Shown in pieces: positions 17,213 through 25,936 of a DNA stretch of 64,000 nt (positions are counted from its first letter, which is position 1; each line of letters begins with the position of its first letter). The translations under genes and the position numbers were made by a program. The stretch comes from GCA-003244245 sp050699975 (lineage in GTDB: Bacteria; Actinomycetota; Actinomycetes; Mycobacteriales; Pseudonocardiaceae), in the NCBI GenBank assembly GCA_050699975.1, contig JBOHGH010000008.1, positions 1 through 64,000 on the forward strand. Direction: 5' to 3'. A model generated the notes under the pieces. That model was not told the DNA's origin and ran no database searches. It was given only the letters and a program-made list of their open reading frames with translations.

Positions 17213-18055
17213 ATGCTGGCTGTGTCTTATGGCGACCGTCTGACGCATCGAGCGGTGGCCGATGTCCTTGGCCTCGACGGTGCCTACCGTGACCCGATGT
17301 GGCGAGTCACGGTCCAGCTCACCGCGCTTGAGCGTGACCTGCTTCAGTGCTGGTAGGTGCGCCGGCTTGGGTTCATCACCCACGCCGGGGCGGCCGCGAT
17401 CTCGACGACCCAGTCCTACTCGCGGCTGGAACACTCCCTGGGGCTGCTCGCGCTGGCCGCGCATTTCGATCCTGATGACCAGGTGGCCCGCGCGGCGGCG
17501 TTGCTGCACGATGTGGGGCATCTGCCGTTGAGCCACACGTTCGAACACGTCGCCGGTCTCGATCACCACCAGCTCGGTGCCGAGCGCATCGCCGACTTGG
17601 CCGACCTGCTCCGCCACCACGGCGTGGACTCAGAGGAGGTCATCGCCACCGACACCGGCGCACGCCCCTCGGTACTGCGCGGTGGGCTGAGTGGACTGAG
17701 GCTCGACCACCTTGAATCACTGGTGCGCAGCGGGTCCGCCACCTCGCCACCGTTCTGTTGGACGGCGCCTGCGCCTCCCGCAGAAACGAGGTCGCCGCGA
17801 TGACCGACGACGAGTTCTGGGCGCTGTTGCTCCACCACCCCGACACCGCCGGCTACGCCCGCGCGCTGCGTCGCGACCCTGCAGCGTGGCAGGTCGTCCC
17901 GCTGACCAAGGACACCGTCGACGGACTCGCCTACGAGGTCCCCCATCTCTACCTCGACATGCCGGTGGTCAACAGCCGGCCCCTTTTAGCGACGCACCCG
18001 GCCCTCGTCGAGTTACCCACCACCCCTTGGGCCTGCCGGATAATCCCACCCGATG
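17213..18055 (+). pseudogene. HD-domain phosphohydrolase-like protein, broken
   Basis: Three frames contain consecutive parts of one HD-superfamily protein. From ATG 17213 to an in-frame TAG at 17354: SYGDRLTHRAV and LTALERDLLQCW. From 17357: RRLGFITHAGAAAISTTQSY, SRLEHSLGLLALAAHF and the metal motif ALLHDVGHLPLSHTFEH. After LDHLESLVRSG (about 17730) the frame shifts and sequence appears missing. It resumes as AAMTDDEFWALLLHHPDTAG and LYLDMPVVNSRPL. One stop and one indel/deletion make a functional product unlikely. Confidence 0.7.
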
Positions 18056-18085
18056 CGATCACCGAGGTCGAGAAGGAACGGCTCG

Positions 18086-18322
18086 CTACCTGGCGAGCAC
18101 GGCCCGCAAGGCCTTATCCACTCCGGCGAGGTCGTTGTTGATCTCCCCAACGATCGATCCGACTGGCTCGGTCCGTTCGGTGACGAGGTGGAGGCCGGCG
18201 GTGGTTGCGCGAAGCTTGGCATCGACGCGCCGGAGAACGAGCGCGATCCTGATCAGGTAGGCAGCGAGCACCAGCACGGTGAGCGCTGCGAGGATGATCG
18301 TGAATACAGCGGCTATCGGCAT
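18086..18322 (-). CDS. small single-span membrane protein, operon gene 5
   Basis: A 78-residue protein. Residues ~3-28 form one hydrophobic helix (AVFTIILAALTVLVLAAYLI). The rest is a cytoplasmic or surface helical tail (RRVDAKLRATTAGLHLVTER, VGSIVGEINNDLAGVDKALR). ATG 18322 follows GAGGAG; an upstream in-frame start at 18379 would overlap the preceding gene. It is the last of five co-directional genes encoding similar tiny membrane proteins. No family recognised; the tail pattern resembles small coiled-coil membrane proteins with a DUF948-like look. Confidence 0.65.
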   Translation of the reverse strand: MPIAAVFTIILAALTVLVLAAYLIRIALVLRRVDAKLRATTAGLHLVTERTEPVGSIVGEINNDLAGVDKALRAVLAR

Positions 18323-18335
18323 GGTAATTCGCTCC

Positions 18336-18584
18336 TCACAGGAGGCGGGCAACCGCCTGCACATAGCGGGTGAGGCCACCGCCCACCCGTTTCACGGCGT
18401 CGCGGGTGGGTATCAGCGCCTTCACATCGTCGCATGCGATGACGATGCCCCCGGCCTGACCGTGAATGGTGTCGACGTGCTTCCCGACGTCGAGGGTGGC
18501 CCTCATCAGGCGCTGCAGGAGCACCACCACGACGGGTATGACCACGAACAAGAAGATCGCGTTACCGATCCACCACAGTGCCAC
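18336..18584 (-). CDS. small single-span membrane protein, operon gene 4
   Basis: An 82-residue protein with a hydrophobic helix at ~4-25 (WWIGNAIFLFVVIPVVVVLL) followed by an amphipathic region (RATLDVGKHVDTIHGQAGGI, DAVKRVGGGLTRYVQAVARL). It ends 13 bases before gene 5 and starts 14 bases after gene 3. The topology and size match its four neighbours. Function not recognised. Confidence 0.65.
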   Translation of the reverse strand: MALWWIGNAIFLFVVIPVVVVLLQRLMRATLDVGKHVDTIHGQAGGIVIACDDVKALIPTRDAVKRVGGGLTRYVQAVARLL

Positions 18585-18598
18585 CGTCGCCTCCTATC

Positions 18599-18961
18599 TT
18601 ACTTTCGCCCTATCGCAGGGTCCTGAGTTATTGCGGGTCGCCAACCAGTTCCCGAGGCCTGGGCAGGCGCCGACCGCGAGGTCTGGGCCTGCGTCTGCTG
18701 CGAAGGCAGCGACTCGGCCTTCTCCGCGATGGCGGGCAGCGCGCCGGCGATCACGTTCAGCTTCCGGTTCAGGAGCGCGGCACCAGCGCCGACCAGAAAC
18801 ACGTCCCCTTGGATCGCCCCGATGACCCCACTACTCACCTGTCCGAGGGTGTTGGCGAGGGAGCGCAGCCGACGAGTGATCAAGATAACGAACAGCGCCA
18901 AGACGGCCACCAGGGCCACGATCTCGACGACGGTGAGGGTTACGAGCAGTCCCGTGCTCAT
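18599..18961 (-). CDS. small single-span membrane protein, operon gene 3
   Basis: A 120-residue protein: membrane helix at ~5-28 (LLVTLTVVEIVALVAVLALF), then helical segments RRLRSLANTLGQVSSGVIGA and LNRKLNVIAGALPAIAEKAE, and a Gln/Ser/Ala-rich flexible C-terminus. Its ATG overlaps the stop of gene 2 by four bases, showing translational coupling. The LANTLGQV...AI pattern parallels the tail of gene 2. No family recognised. Confidence 0.65.
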   Translation of the reverse strand: MSTGLLVTLTVVEIVALVAVLALFVILITRRLRSLANTLGQVSSGVIGAIQGDVFLVGAGAALLNRKLNVIAGALPAIAEKAESLPSQQTQAQTSRSAPAQASGTGWRPAITQDPAIGRK

Positions 18962-19233
18962 CGCGCCCCCACCCCCAGCAGTTGAGCGTGGCGACCCGCC
19001 TCGGCCGCGACCTCATCCAGGCTGTCGATGACAGCGAGCGCGATCTTGATGTTGGCCGTGTTGCCGCCAACCCCCTGCGCCACGTCCCATAGCCGCAGCA
19101 CGCTGGTTTCGATGGAGCCGACGAGATAGAGGAGGAGGCTGAGCAGCGCGATCACGGCGAGTAGCACGACCGCCCCGAGAGCCAGGATAACCTGCCAGAA
19201 CGTGATCTCCTCGGCGGCGAGAGCTAAGACCAT
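18958..19233 (-). CDS. small single-span membrane protein, operon gene 2
   Basis: A 91-residue protein with a strongly hydrophobic N-terminal helix (VILALGAVVLLAVIALLSLL) and a helical tail with NTANIKIALAVIDSLDEVAA. It lies two bases after gene 1 and overlaps gene 3. Together with the others this is a compact five-gene unit of one-helix proteins, likely to form a hetero-oligomer at the membrane; that is inference from architecture. Confidence 0.65.
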   Translation of the reverse strand: MVLALAAEEITFWQVILALGAVVLLAVIALLSLLLYLVGSIETSVLRLWDVAQGVGGNTANIKIALAVIDSLDEVAAEAGRHAQLLGVGAR

Positions 19234-19235
19234 CG

Positions 19236-19511
19236 TTATCCTCCCAAAGCTTGTCGAGCGGCCCGAGCGCCCCGGAGGATGCTCTGGATCGTGTCGTTCG
19301 TGCGGCGCAGCTCCGCGAGCGGCTGGGTGGTCGACTGTGTCGCCTCGAGCTCACGAGTCGCTGCACGCACCTGCGAGTTGATTCGGGCTGCAAGCACCAA
19401 GAGCACGGTTACCACGACCACCACGACGACCACGACCACCAACCCGATGATCAGACCCGCCCACCAGCCACCGAGGCTCGGCTCCCCAAACTGATTCAAC
19501 GCTACCCCCAA
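19236..19511 (-). CDS. small single-span membrane protein, operon gene 1
   Basis: A protein of up to 91 residues. The membrane helix is almost pure valine (GLIIGLVVVVVVVVVVTVLL), followed by a charged helix (NSQVRAATRELEATQSTTQP, RRTNDTIQSILRGARAAR). The frame opens with TTG 19511; TTG 19499, preceded by GGGGG, is an equally good start. It heads the five-gene minus-strand operon. The sequence upstream to ~19680 holds no other gene and should carry the operon promoter. No family recognised. Confidence 0.6.
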   Translation of the reverse strand: MGVALNQFGEPSLGGWWAGLIIGLVVVVVVVVVVTVLLVLAARINSQVRAATRELEATQSTTQPLAELRRTNDTIQSILRGARAARQALGG

Positions 19512-19679
19512 CCCTGCAAGGAATGTTCTGGCGCTTGATCAGGCGCGGAACATCGCCGTTTCACTATTGGGTTCGTAATCGAAAGTTTACACTCCATGAC
19601 GAGCTGAGGGAAGTGGCAGTATGAGAAGTGCGGCACCGCGCGCCATCCGGAGTCTCAGACATCGACAGGGTTGTGGCGA

Positions 19680-20115
19680 CCTTGAAAGTTGATCATGGTG
19701 TGGTGATGGGGCGGGGGTGTGGGGTGGGTTGGTGTCGAGTTGGTCGGTGAGCCGGGTGAGTGCCCGGGTGATCTTGGGGTTGGCAGGTCGGTCGAGGCGC
19801 ACGGTGATGCTGTGGGGTGTAGGTGATGGTGCTACCTCGATGTAGCAGGTTGGCGGTGGTGGCCTGGTACTCGTTGGGTCTTGTAGGTAGGCGTTGGGTC
19901 GCTTGAGCGAGCCAGTGTTCGGCGTTGGCGGCGAGCAGGCGTAGCACCATGTGCAGGACGCGGCGTTGCGCGGCGCAGGGCGGTCTTGCCGTCTGGATTC
20001 TTCTCCAGTGCCGGATATTGGTTTGGGTGCTGGTCAGGGCCCGGTTGGTGGCGTAGTCGGCGAGTGTGTCGATGCCGTGGACGTCGACGGCGCAAAAAGA
20101 CTCCCACAAACTCAC
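19680..20115 (-). pseudogene. transposase C-terminal remnant, frameshifted
   Basis: The minus strand reads RVLHMVLRLLAANAEHWLAQ, PNEYQATTANLLHRGSTITY and TPQ. It then continues in another frame as VRLDRPANPKITRALTRLTD and QLDTNPP. This is the tail of an actinobacterial transposase type I recognise from its NAEHWLA...EYRAITRHLLHHGGxITYTP layout. No N-terminal catalytic part and no terminal repeats are seen. It is a decayed element fragment within an accessory region. Confidence 0.5.
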
Positions 20116-20284
20116 GGGCGCGGACGTACGTCACCTCATCGCGGTCTGTCGACAGAAGTGCCCTGTGTTGCACGGCCCACCACGACAAAAACCGGTGAAG
20201 AAGCAAAGCGGCACTGTTTCGCAGTTCGCTGCTGCGGCCGCACGCTTCCCGATGGCAGGTTCAGTACAGTCACGCGATATTGTG

Positions 20285-20790
20285 CAATAAGCTCAGTAAC
20301 GCTGAACGCGAGGAACTCATCACCCGCAAACCTCGCCAAAACTTGCCCAAATCCCTACTCCGCGCTATAACTTCGGCAAGGACACTCCGGGTCAGCGATG
20401 TCAAGAGAATGCTCACCGGCGGCGAAGGGAAATCGCTTCTTACCCAGTGTATGCACTCGCGGGGACACTTGGCCTTCGCCGTGGCGAGCTGCTCGGGCTC
20501 AGGTGAAGCGATGCCGATTTCGCGAAGAACTCGCTGCACGTTGTACGGACGGCGCGGCGGGTGTTCTGGTCGATTGATCATCGATGAGACCGAGACGGAT
20601 ACCTCAGCCGCCGTGATCCCCTTACCGAAGATCACTCGCGCGCTGCTGCGCGAAACCAAGGGTACCAGGCGAAGGCGCGGGATTACGCCGGCGAGTTATA
20701 GGCCGACCACGATGTGGTCTTCACAACAAGCATCGGCACACCCCATCGAACCCCGAATCCTCAATCCCCACCGGGAAGGCGTCCGGGTAC
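20285..20790 (+). pseudogene. tyrosine recombinase (phage integrase) remnant
   Basis: Fragments in different frames line up as one integrase: LSNAEREELITRK, VSDVKRMLT, YALAGTLGLRRGELLGLR with TGA where the usual Trp codon stands, SLHVVRTARRVF, then RLIIDETETDTSAAVIPLPK, QAKARDYAGEL followed by TAG, and DHDVVFTTSIGTPIEPR. At least two stops and several frameshifts exclude function. The order matches the central and catalytic part of actinobacterial phage or ICE integrases, before the final Arg-Tyr box. It points to a past integrated element here. Confidence 0.65.
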
Positions 20791-20901
20791 AGGCTGGGCG
20801 CCGATTCGAGGCGACGGACGGTGCTGAGGACGCTCCCGTACGGTCGAGGGGCGCCCGAGGGGGCGCTCAGCAGAACGAGCTGTCGGGTTGATCGTGGCAC
20901 A

Positions 20902-23900
20902 TCACGGGCAGGGCGGGCGATAGGGCAGGTCTGGGGAGACGTACTGCGCCCACTTCGCGGGGGTGAGGGTATTCGTGGTGGCGGCGCAGACCCGCTGGAT
21001 CGCTCGGTCGACGTTCATTCCCCATAACCGAACAGTATGATCGGCGCTGCTACTAGCCAGGGTGTGCCCATCAAGGTTGAACGCCACTGCAAAGACGAAG
21101 TTGGTGTGGCCGGTCAGGGGTTGGCCCAGTGGGGTGGGGTGGGCCGGGCCGGCCATGTTCCACAACCGCACCGTGTGGTCGCTGCTGCCGCTGGCTAGGG
21201 TGCGCCCATCCGGGCTGAAGGCCACCGCGTTGACCGAGTTGGTGTGGCCGGTCAGGGGTTGACCCAACGGAGTGGGATGAGCCGAGTCGGCCACGTTCCA
21301 CAACCGCACGGTCCCGTCGACGCTGCCGCTGGCCAGGGTGTGCCCATCCGGGCTGAACGCTACCGCGCGGACGTAATTGGTGTGGCCGGTCAGGGGTTGG
21401 CCCAGCGGGGTGGGATGGGCCGGTTCGGCCACATTCCACAACCGTACCGTGTGGTCGCTGCTGCCGCTGGCCAGGGTGTGCCCATCCGGGCTGAACGCCA
21501 CCGCGTTGACCGAGTTGGTGTGGCCGGTCAGGGGTTGACCCAGCGGAGTGGGATGAGCCGGGTCGGCCACATTCCACAACCGCACGGTCCGGTCGTAGCT
21601 GGCGGTGGCCAGGGTGCGCCCATCAGGACTGAACGCCACCGCGATGACCGATCGGGTGTGCCCGGTCAGGGGTTGGCCCAGCGGGGTGGGATGAGCCGGG
21701 TCGGCCACATTCCACAACCGCACCGTGTGGTCGCTGCTGCCGCTGGCTAGGGTGCGCCCATCCGGGCTGAACGCCACCGCGTTGACCGAGTTGGTGTGGC
21801 CGGTCAGGGGTTGACCCAGCGGAGTGGGATGAGCCGGGTCGGCCACATTCCACAACCGCACCGTGTGGTCGCTGCTGCCGCTGGCTAGGGTGCGCCCATC
21901 CGGGCTGAAAACCACCGCGATGACCGATTGGGTGTGGCCGGTCATGAGCGCAGAGGGGATGTCCCACAGCCGCGCTGTGTGGTCGCCGATGCCGGTGGCC
22001 AGGGTGCGCCCATCTGGGCTGAAGGCCACCGCGTAGACGGTGTTGGTGTGCCCGGTCAGGGGTTGACCCAACGGAGTGGGATGAGCCGGATCGGCCACGT
22101 ACCACAACCGCACGGTCTGGTCGCGACTGCCGGTGGCCAGGATGTGTCCATCTGGGCTGAAGGCCACCGCGATGACGGTGTTGGTGTGCCCGGTCAGGGG
22201 TTGACCCAACGGAGTGGGATGAGCCGAGTCAGCCACGTTCCACAACCGCACGGTCCGGTCGCCACTGCCGCTGGCCAGGGTGCGCCCATCCGGGCTGAAA
22301 ACCACCGAGTGGATGTTGTTGGTGTGGCCGGTCAGGGAGGGGCCTAGCAGAGTGGGATGGGCCGAGTCAGCCACGTTCCACAACCGCACGGTCCGGTCGC
22401 CACTGCCGCTGGCCAGGGTGCGCCCATCCGGGCTGAACGCCACCGCGCGAACGGTGTTGGTGTGGCCGGTCAGGGGTTGACCCAGCGGAGTGGGATGGGC
22501 CGGGTCGGCCACATTCCACAACCGCACGGTCCGGTCGCTGCTGCCCGTGGCCAGGGTGCGCCCATCCGGGCTGAACGCCACCGCGATGACCGATCGGGTG
22601 TGGCCGGTCAGGGGTTGACCCAGCGGAGTGGGGTGGGCCGGGTCGGCCACATTCCACAACCGCACGGTCCGGTCGTAGCTGGCGGTGGCCAGGGTGCGCC
22701 CATCCGGGCTGAACGCCACCGCGTTGACCGAGTTGGTGTGGCCGGTCAGGGGTTGACCCAGCGGGGTGGGGTGGGCCGGGTCGGTCACATTCCACAACCG
22801 CACGGTCCGGTCGTAGCTGGCGGTGGCCAGGGTGCGCCCATCAGGACTGAACGCCACCGCTCTGACGACGTCCTCGTGGCCGTCTACTGGGGTGGATAAG
22901 GCGGTGTTCCCTGCGGTGATCAGGGTTGTGAAGAGGTCCGGGGTCGATCGCATGCGGTAGGCGGTGAGGTCGAGTTGAGCCGCGAGCGAGATATCAGTGC
23001 TGCGCAGCCGGTCCGCTTGGGCGGTGATCTGGTTGAAGATTGCGGTGTCGCGTTGTGTCTGCGCGGTGCTGCGTTGTTGGAAGGCGAATATCGACGCCGT
23101 GGTGACGAGCAGCAGCAGGGTCGACAGCACGGCGATGATGCGGGTGCGGCGACGCCGTTCACGCTCCTTGGCGGCGTGGACGCTCCGGGCGGTGGCGTCG
23201 AGGAACGCTCGGGCCTCGTCATCGAGTTCGACGATGGGAGCCGCAGCAGGGTTGCGGCTGCCGCCGTCACCGGCCATCCCCAACGTGCCGAGGGCGGCGG
23301 TGAGTCGCTTGTCGTCCCAGAGGTAGTGCTCAGGCCGGTCCGCGTTGTTCCACTCAGCGGCCGCTTGCTCGACTCCCCGGGCGGCGCGCAGGGCGGCGGT
23401 GATGTCGGCGGTGGCGGTGTCCAGTGGGCGCCACACGGTGAGCAGGGCCTCGTGGGCCACGGTGAGCCACACCTGGCCGGCGTCGTCGGTGTCGCTGAGG
23501 AGTAGGCGGCGCTCGACGAAGACCTGCAACGCGACACGCAGCGGCTCAGCCAAGCCAATGAGCCTGATCCGTCGCCGGCCGCGGCGGCCGGTCTCATCGA
23601 CGGTGACCAGGCGGGTCAGTCCAGCCAGTATGTCGCGGTCGGTCAGGCCGCTGGTCCGGACCGCCTCGGTGAGTGCCGCATCGGCATGCCGGGCCAATCC
23701 ACCTTGGACGCGGCCGAGGTCGCGGTAGCGCGACAGGCTCAACGTGCCTCCGGCGGGCAGGCCCTCTGCCAGCTGGCGCAAGGTGAACGCGAGCAGCGAC
23801 AGGGCTTCGCCGCTGTCGGTGTCGGCCACCAGCGAAGCGGCCAGTCCGTCGTCGAGGCGCAGCCGGGCCACCTTGGCGGGCTGTTCGATGACGTCGCGCA

Positions 23901-24942
23901 GCATCTCCCGGTCCAGCGGAGCCAACACGTACGCCTCGATCGGCATGCTGGCCAGCGCGGGAAGCGTGCGGAGGTCATCAAGGAACTCTGACCGCATCAC
24001 CGCAACCACCTGCACCGGGCCAGCGACCGCGTCGCGCAGCAGCTGCGTGAATCGCTGCAAGGCGGCCGGGGTCGTCCGGGTGAACAACTCCTCGACCTGG
24101 TCGATCGTCACCAGCAGTCGCCGCTGCTGAGTGCCCTGGCGGGCGGCCAGTAGATCGTCGGCCACCCGCCGCAGGCCATCGGTGCCGGCTTCGAGCCGGC
24201 GGCGGACGTCGCTGGCCGACCAGCCCAACTCCAGACCGGTGGCGGTGGCCGCCAGCGTCCGGGCCAACTCAGGTAGCGGATCGGTTCCCGGCACCAGCGT
24301 CGGCACCGTCAGCCATGCCGGATCAGTGTCAAGCAGCGGCACCACCGCAGCGTTCAACAGCGAGGATTTCCCGCAGCCGGACGGCCCGACGATGGCCAGC
24401 ATGCCGCCGGTGCCGTCCATGGTGCGCAGCCGATTGCCCACCTCCCGGGCCTCCGCCGCGCGACCGAAAAACACCCGGCTCAGCGCCGCGGTGAACGGCT
24501 CCAACCCCGGGAACGGATTGTCGCCCTCCCGCCAGGCGCCGCCACCGTCATCCAGAAGCAGCACTGACTGGAGCACTCGGTTGCGGGCTTGCTGGGAGTC
24601 CGCGTGATAGTCCACATACTGCAGGCCCTGCATCAACGGATGCACCACACCGGCCTCAGCTCGCAGCGGTATGAGCCGGCACCCCCGCGCATCCGCAATT
24701 CCCAACTCAGCAAAGCACCATTCCGACGCCACAAAGGACGTCGTCACCACCCCGATCACCGCGTCGACCTGGCGCAGCTCGCGGTACAGACGCTGCTTCC
24801 AGTCCTCGCCGGGGCCGATTCCGTCGCGAAGATCGTGGTCGAGGAACGGCTCGTGGCCAGCTGCCCGCAGCCAACCCGACACCTCGTCGGCAATCGCCCG
24901 GTCCGGGGTGGCATAACTGATGAAGATGTGAGCCACGATCAC
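20902..24942 (-). CDS. TIR-STAND NTPase with 14 WD40 repeats
   Basis: A 1346-residue multidomain protein. Residues ~4-125 are a TIR domain (HIFISYATPDRAIADEVSGW; probable catalytic Glu79 in SEWCFAEL). Residues ~150-500 are a STAND/AAA NTPase with Walker A GPSGCGKSS (186-194) and Walker B LLVTIDQVEELF (276-287). A hydrophobic helix spans ~601-621. From ~687 to 1310 there are fourteen WD40 blades, then a short Cys-containing tail. GTG 24942 follows GGGG; GTG 24936 is possible. In established TIR-STAND systems the sensor triggers NADase activity against phage infection. Here defence is inferred from architecture and the surrounding mobile-element relics. A signalling role is the alternative. Confidence 0.88.
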   Translation of the reverse strand: MIVAHIFISYATPDRAIADEVSGWLRAAGHEPFLDHDLRDGIGPGEDWKQRLYRELRQVDAVIGVVTTSFVASEWCFAELGIADARGCRLIPLRAEAGVVHPLMQGLQYVDYHADSQQARNRVLQSVLLLDDGGGAWREGDNPFPGLEPFTAALSRVFFGRAAEAREVGNRLRTMDGTGGMLAIVGPSGCGKSSLLNAAVVPLLDTDPAWLTVPTLVPGTDPLPELARTLAATATGLELGWSASDVRRRLEAGTDGLRRVADDLLAARQGTQQRRLLVTIDQVEELFTRTTPAALQRFTQLLRDAVAGPVQVVAVMRSEFLDDLRTLPALASMPIEAYVLAPLDREMLRDVIEQPAKVARLRLDDGLAASLVADTDSGEALSLLAFTLRQLAEGLPAGGTLSLSRYRDLGRVQGGLARHADAALTEAVRTSGLTDRDILAGLTRLVTVDETGRRGRRRIRLIGLAEPLRVALQVFVERRLLLSDTDDAGQVWLTVAHEALLTVWRPLDTATADITAALRAARGVEQAAAEWNNADRPEHYLWDDKRLTAALGTLGMAGDGGSRNPAAAPIVELDDEARAFLDATARSVHAAKERERRRRTRIIAVLSTLLLLVTTASIFAFQQRSTAQTQRDTAIFNQITAQADRLRSTDISLAAQLDLTAYRMRSTPDLFTTLITAGNTALSTPVDGHEDVVRAVAFSPDGRTLATASYDRTVRLWNVTDPAHPTPLGQPLTGHTNSVNAVAFSPDGRTLATASYDRTVRLWNVADPAHPTPLGQPLTGHTRSVIAVAFSPDGRTLATGSSDRTVRLWNVADPAHPTPLGQPLTGHTNTVRAVAFSPDGRTLASGSGDRTVRLWNVADSAHPTLLGPSLTGHTNNIHSVVFSPDGRTLASGSGDRTVRLWNVADSAHPTPLGQPLTGHTNTVIAVAFSPDGHILATGSRDQTVRLWYVADPAHPTPLGQPLTGHTNTVYAVAFSPDGRTLATGIGDHTARLWDIPSALMTGHTQSVIAVVFSPDGRTLASGSSDHTVRLWNVADPAHPTPLGQPLTGHTNSVNAVAFSPDGRTLASGSSDHTVRLWNVADPAHPTPLGQPLTGHTRSVIAVAFSPDGRTLATASYDRTVRLWNVADPAHPTPLGQPLTGHTNSVNAVAFSPDGHTLASGSSDHTVRLWNVAEPAHPTPLGQPLTGHTNYVRAVAFSPDGHTLASGSVDGTVRLWNVADSAHPTPLGQPLTGHTNSVNAVAFSPDGRTLASGSSDHTVRLWNMAGPAHPTPLGQPLTGHTNFVFAVAFNLDGHTLASSSADHTVRLWGMNVDRAIQRVCAATTNTLTPAKWAQYVSPDLPYRPPCP
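21010..22885 (-). repeat. fourteen 138-bp tandem repeats encoding WD40 blades
   Basis: The C-terminal half of the TIR-STAND gene consists of 46-codon units (core GHTNSVNAVAFSPDGRTLA followed by RTVRLWNVADPAHPTPLGQ) repeated with few differences, also at DNA level. Blade 7 is the exception: it lacks most of the linker (RLWDIPSALMT). It thus divides the array into 7+7, as expected for two seven-bladed propellers. The near identity suggests recent expansion or ongoing conversion. Confidence 0.9.
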
Positions 24943-25506
24943 CCCCAGCCCAATGTCTCGTAGACAGTGGACGATACGTCCACGCTCTCAGACAACCCCA
25001 GATCGGGCAGGCCCGCGCCCGGAGAGAATCTACAGAGAGCCAGGCTGCCGGATACGAGCGTGCGGCGCGTACCCCAGCGACCTGCCCCCTGTGTACCACC
25101 GGGGACGAGCCCTGCCCATGAATACATTTCTGCAGGGTCGGGACACGCCGGCCAGCGGCAACCCGCTGGGGCAGTATGGGCAGGTCACCCGCCTTGGTGC
25201 GGCCACCCGAAGCCGTCGCCGACCACGACAAATGCAACCACCTCCGGCATGAGCCGTTCGCAGATTGTCGCTGCCAGCATCCCGATCGGGGCGCTGCGCT
25301 GCTCAGCAAGCAGATGGCTGCGCGAGTCCGGTTGGGGCCGCGCCCACGGCACCGGGTGTTGCCGATGGATCCATCAATGCCGCGACTGGCGGTGACCGCC
25401 ACCGGTGCCGGTGAACAGGTCAAGCAGTTCGCCGTGGATCTGGTGCCACATCATGTCCTGCCAGGCAAGGCGGCCTCACGGCATGATCCCCCGGGGCCGC
25501 GGGTCG
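24943..25506. other. intergenic stretch, no confident gene
   Basis: Open frames on both strands here lack ribosome binding sites and recognisable motifs. The segment should contain the promoter of the minus-strand TIR-STAND gene. A minus-strand CPYC-containing frame near 25170 was not convincing. Confidence 0.4.
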
Positions 25507-25936
25507 TCATACCGGTGGCGAGCCGGGCAGCCCGGACCCCGGCCCGGCCCGGCCCGGGGACGGGGGCCGGATCGTCATCGGGCGTAGCTCGGCGCGGGGA
25601 ACGTGCAGGCTCGCTGGCGCCGGGTAGTGAGTGGAAGGCGCGTCGGGATGCGCAGGGTGGGACCAGGCATAACAAGGTCCGCAGCGCCTGCTGCGGAGGG
25701 CCCTCGTAGATCCAGACCACAGTCTCGGGAGCGAAGATGTCCAGCTTGTCCCGTGCTGGAACCCTGGCCGTGGTGATCCGATCGAAGTCGCGGATGGTGA
25801 CCAGATCAACGTAACGCTCCCACTCATAGCACGCGACCAGTGCGTTCGGCGCTGTCTTGGGTCCGCAGCAGTACACGACGAACCCGTCGGCGACCACGTC
25901 GACCAGTAGTCCTTCCACCACGGGGGGCAGGCTCAT
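25507..25936 (-). pseudogene. conserved actinobacterial hypothetical protein, probably frameshifted
   Basis: From ATG 25936 the minus strand reads MSLPPVVEGLLVDVVADGFV, VACYEWERYVDLVTIRDFDR and VVWIYEGPPQQALRTLL, which has normal protein character. Near 25665 the protein-like sequence switches to another frame (HPAHPDAPSTHYPAPASLHV, ELRPMTIRPP) ending at 25507. The two parts look like one ~140-residue protein with a single-base indel. I do not recognise a function. Confidence 0.45.

Noticed and set aside
21010..22885. regular repeats that could be mistaken for a CRISPR array
   Set aside because: The 138-base period is coding, encodes WD40 blades, and lacks the 20-50-base repeat/unique-spacer pattern.
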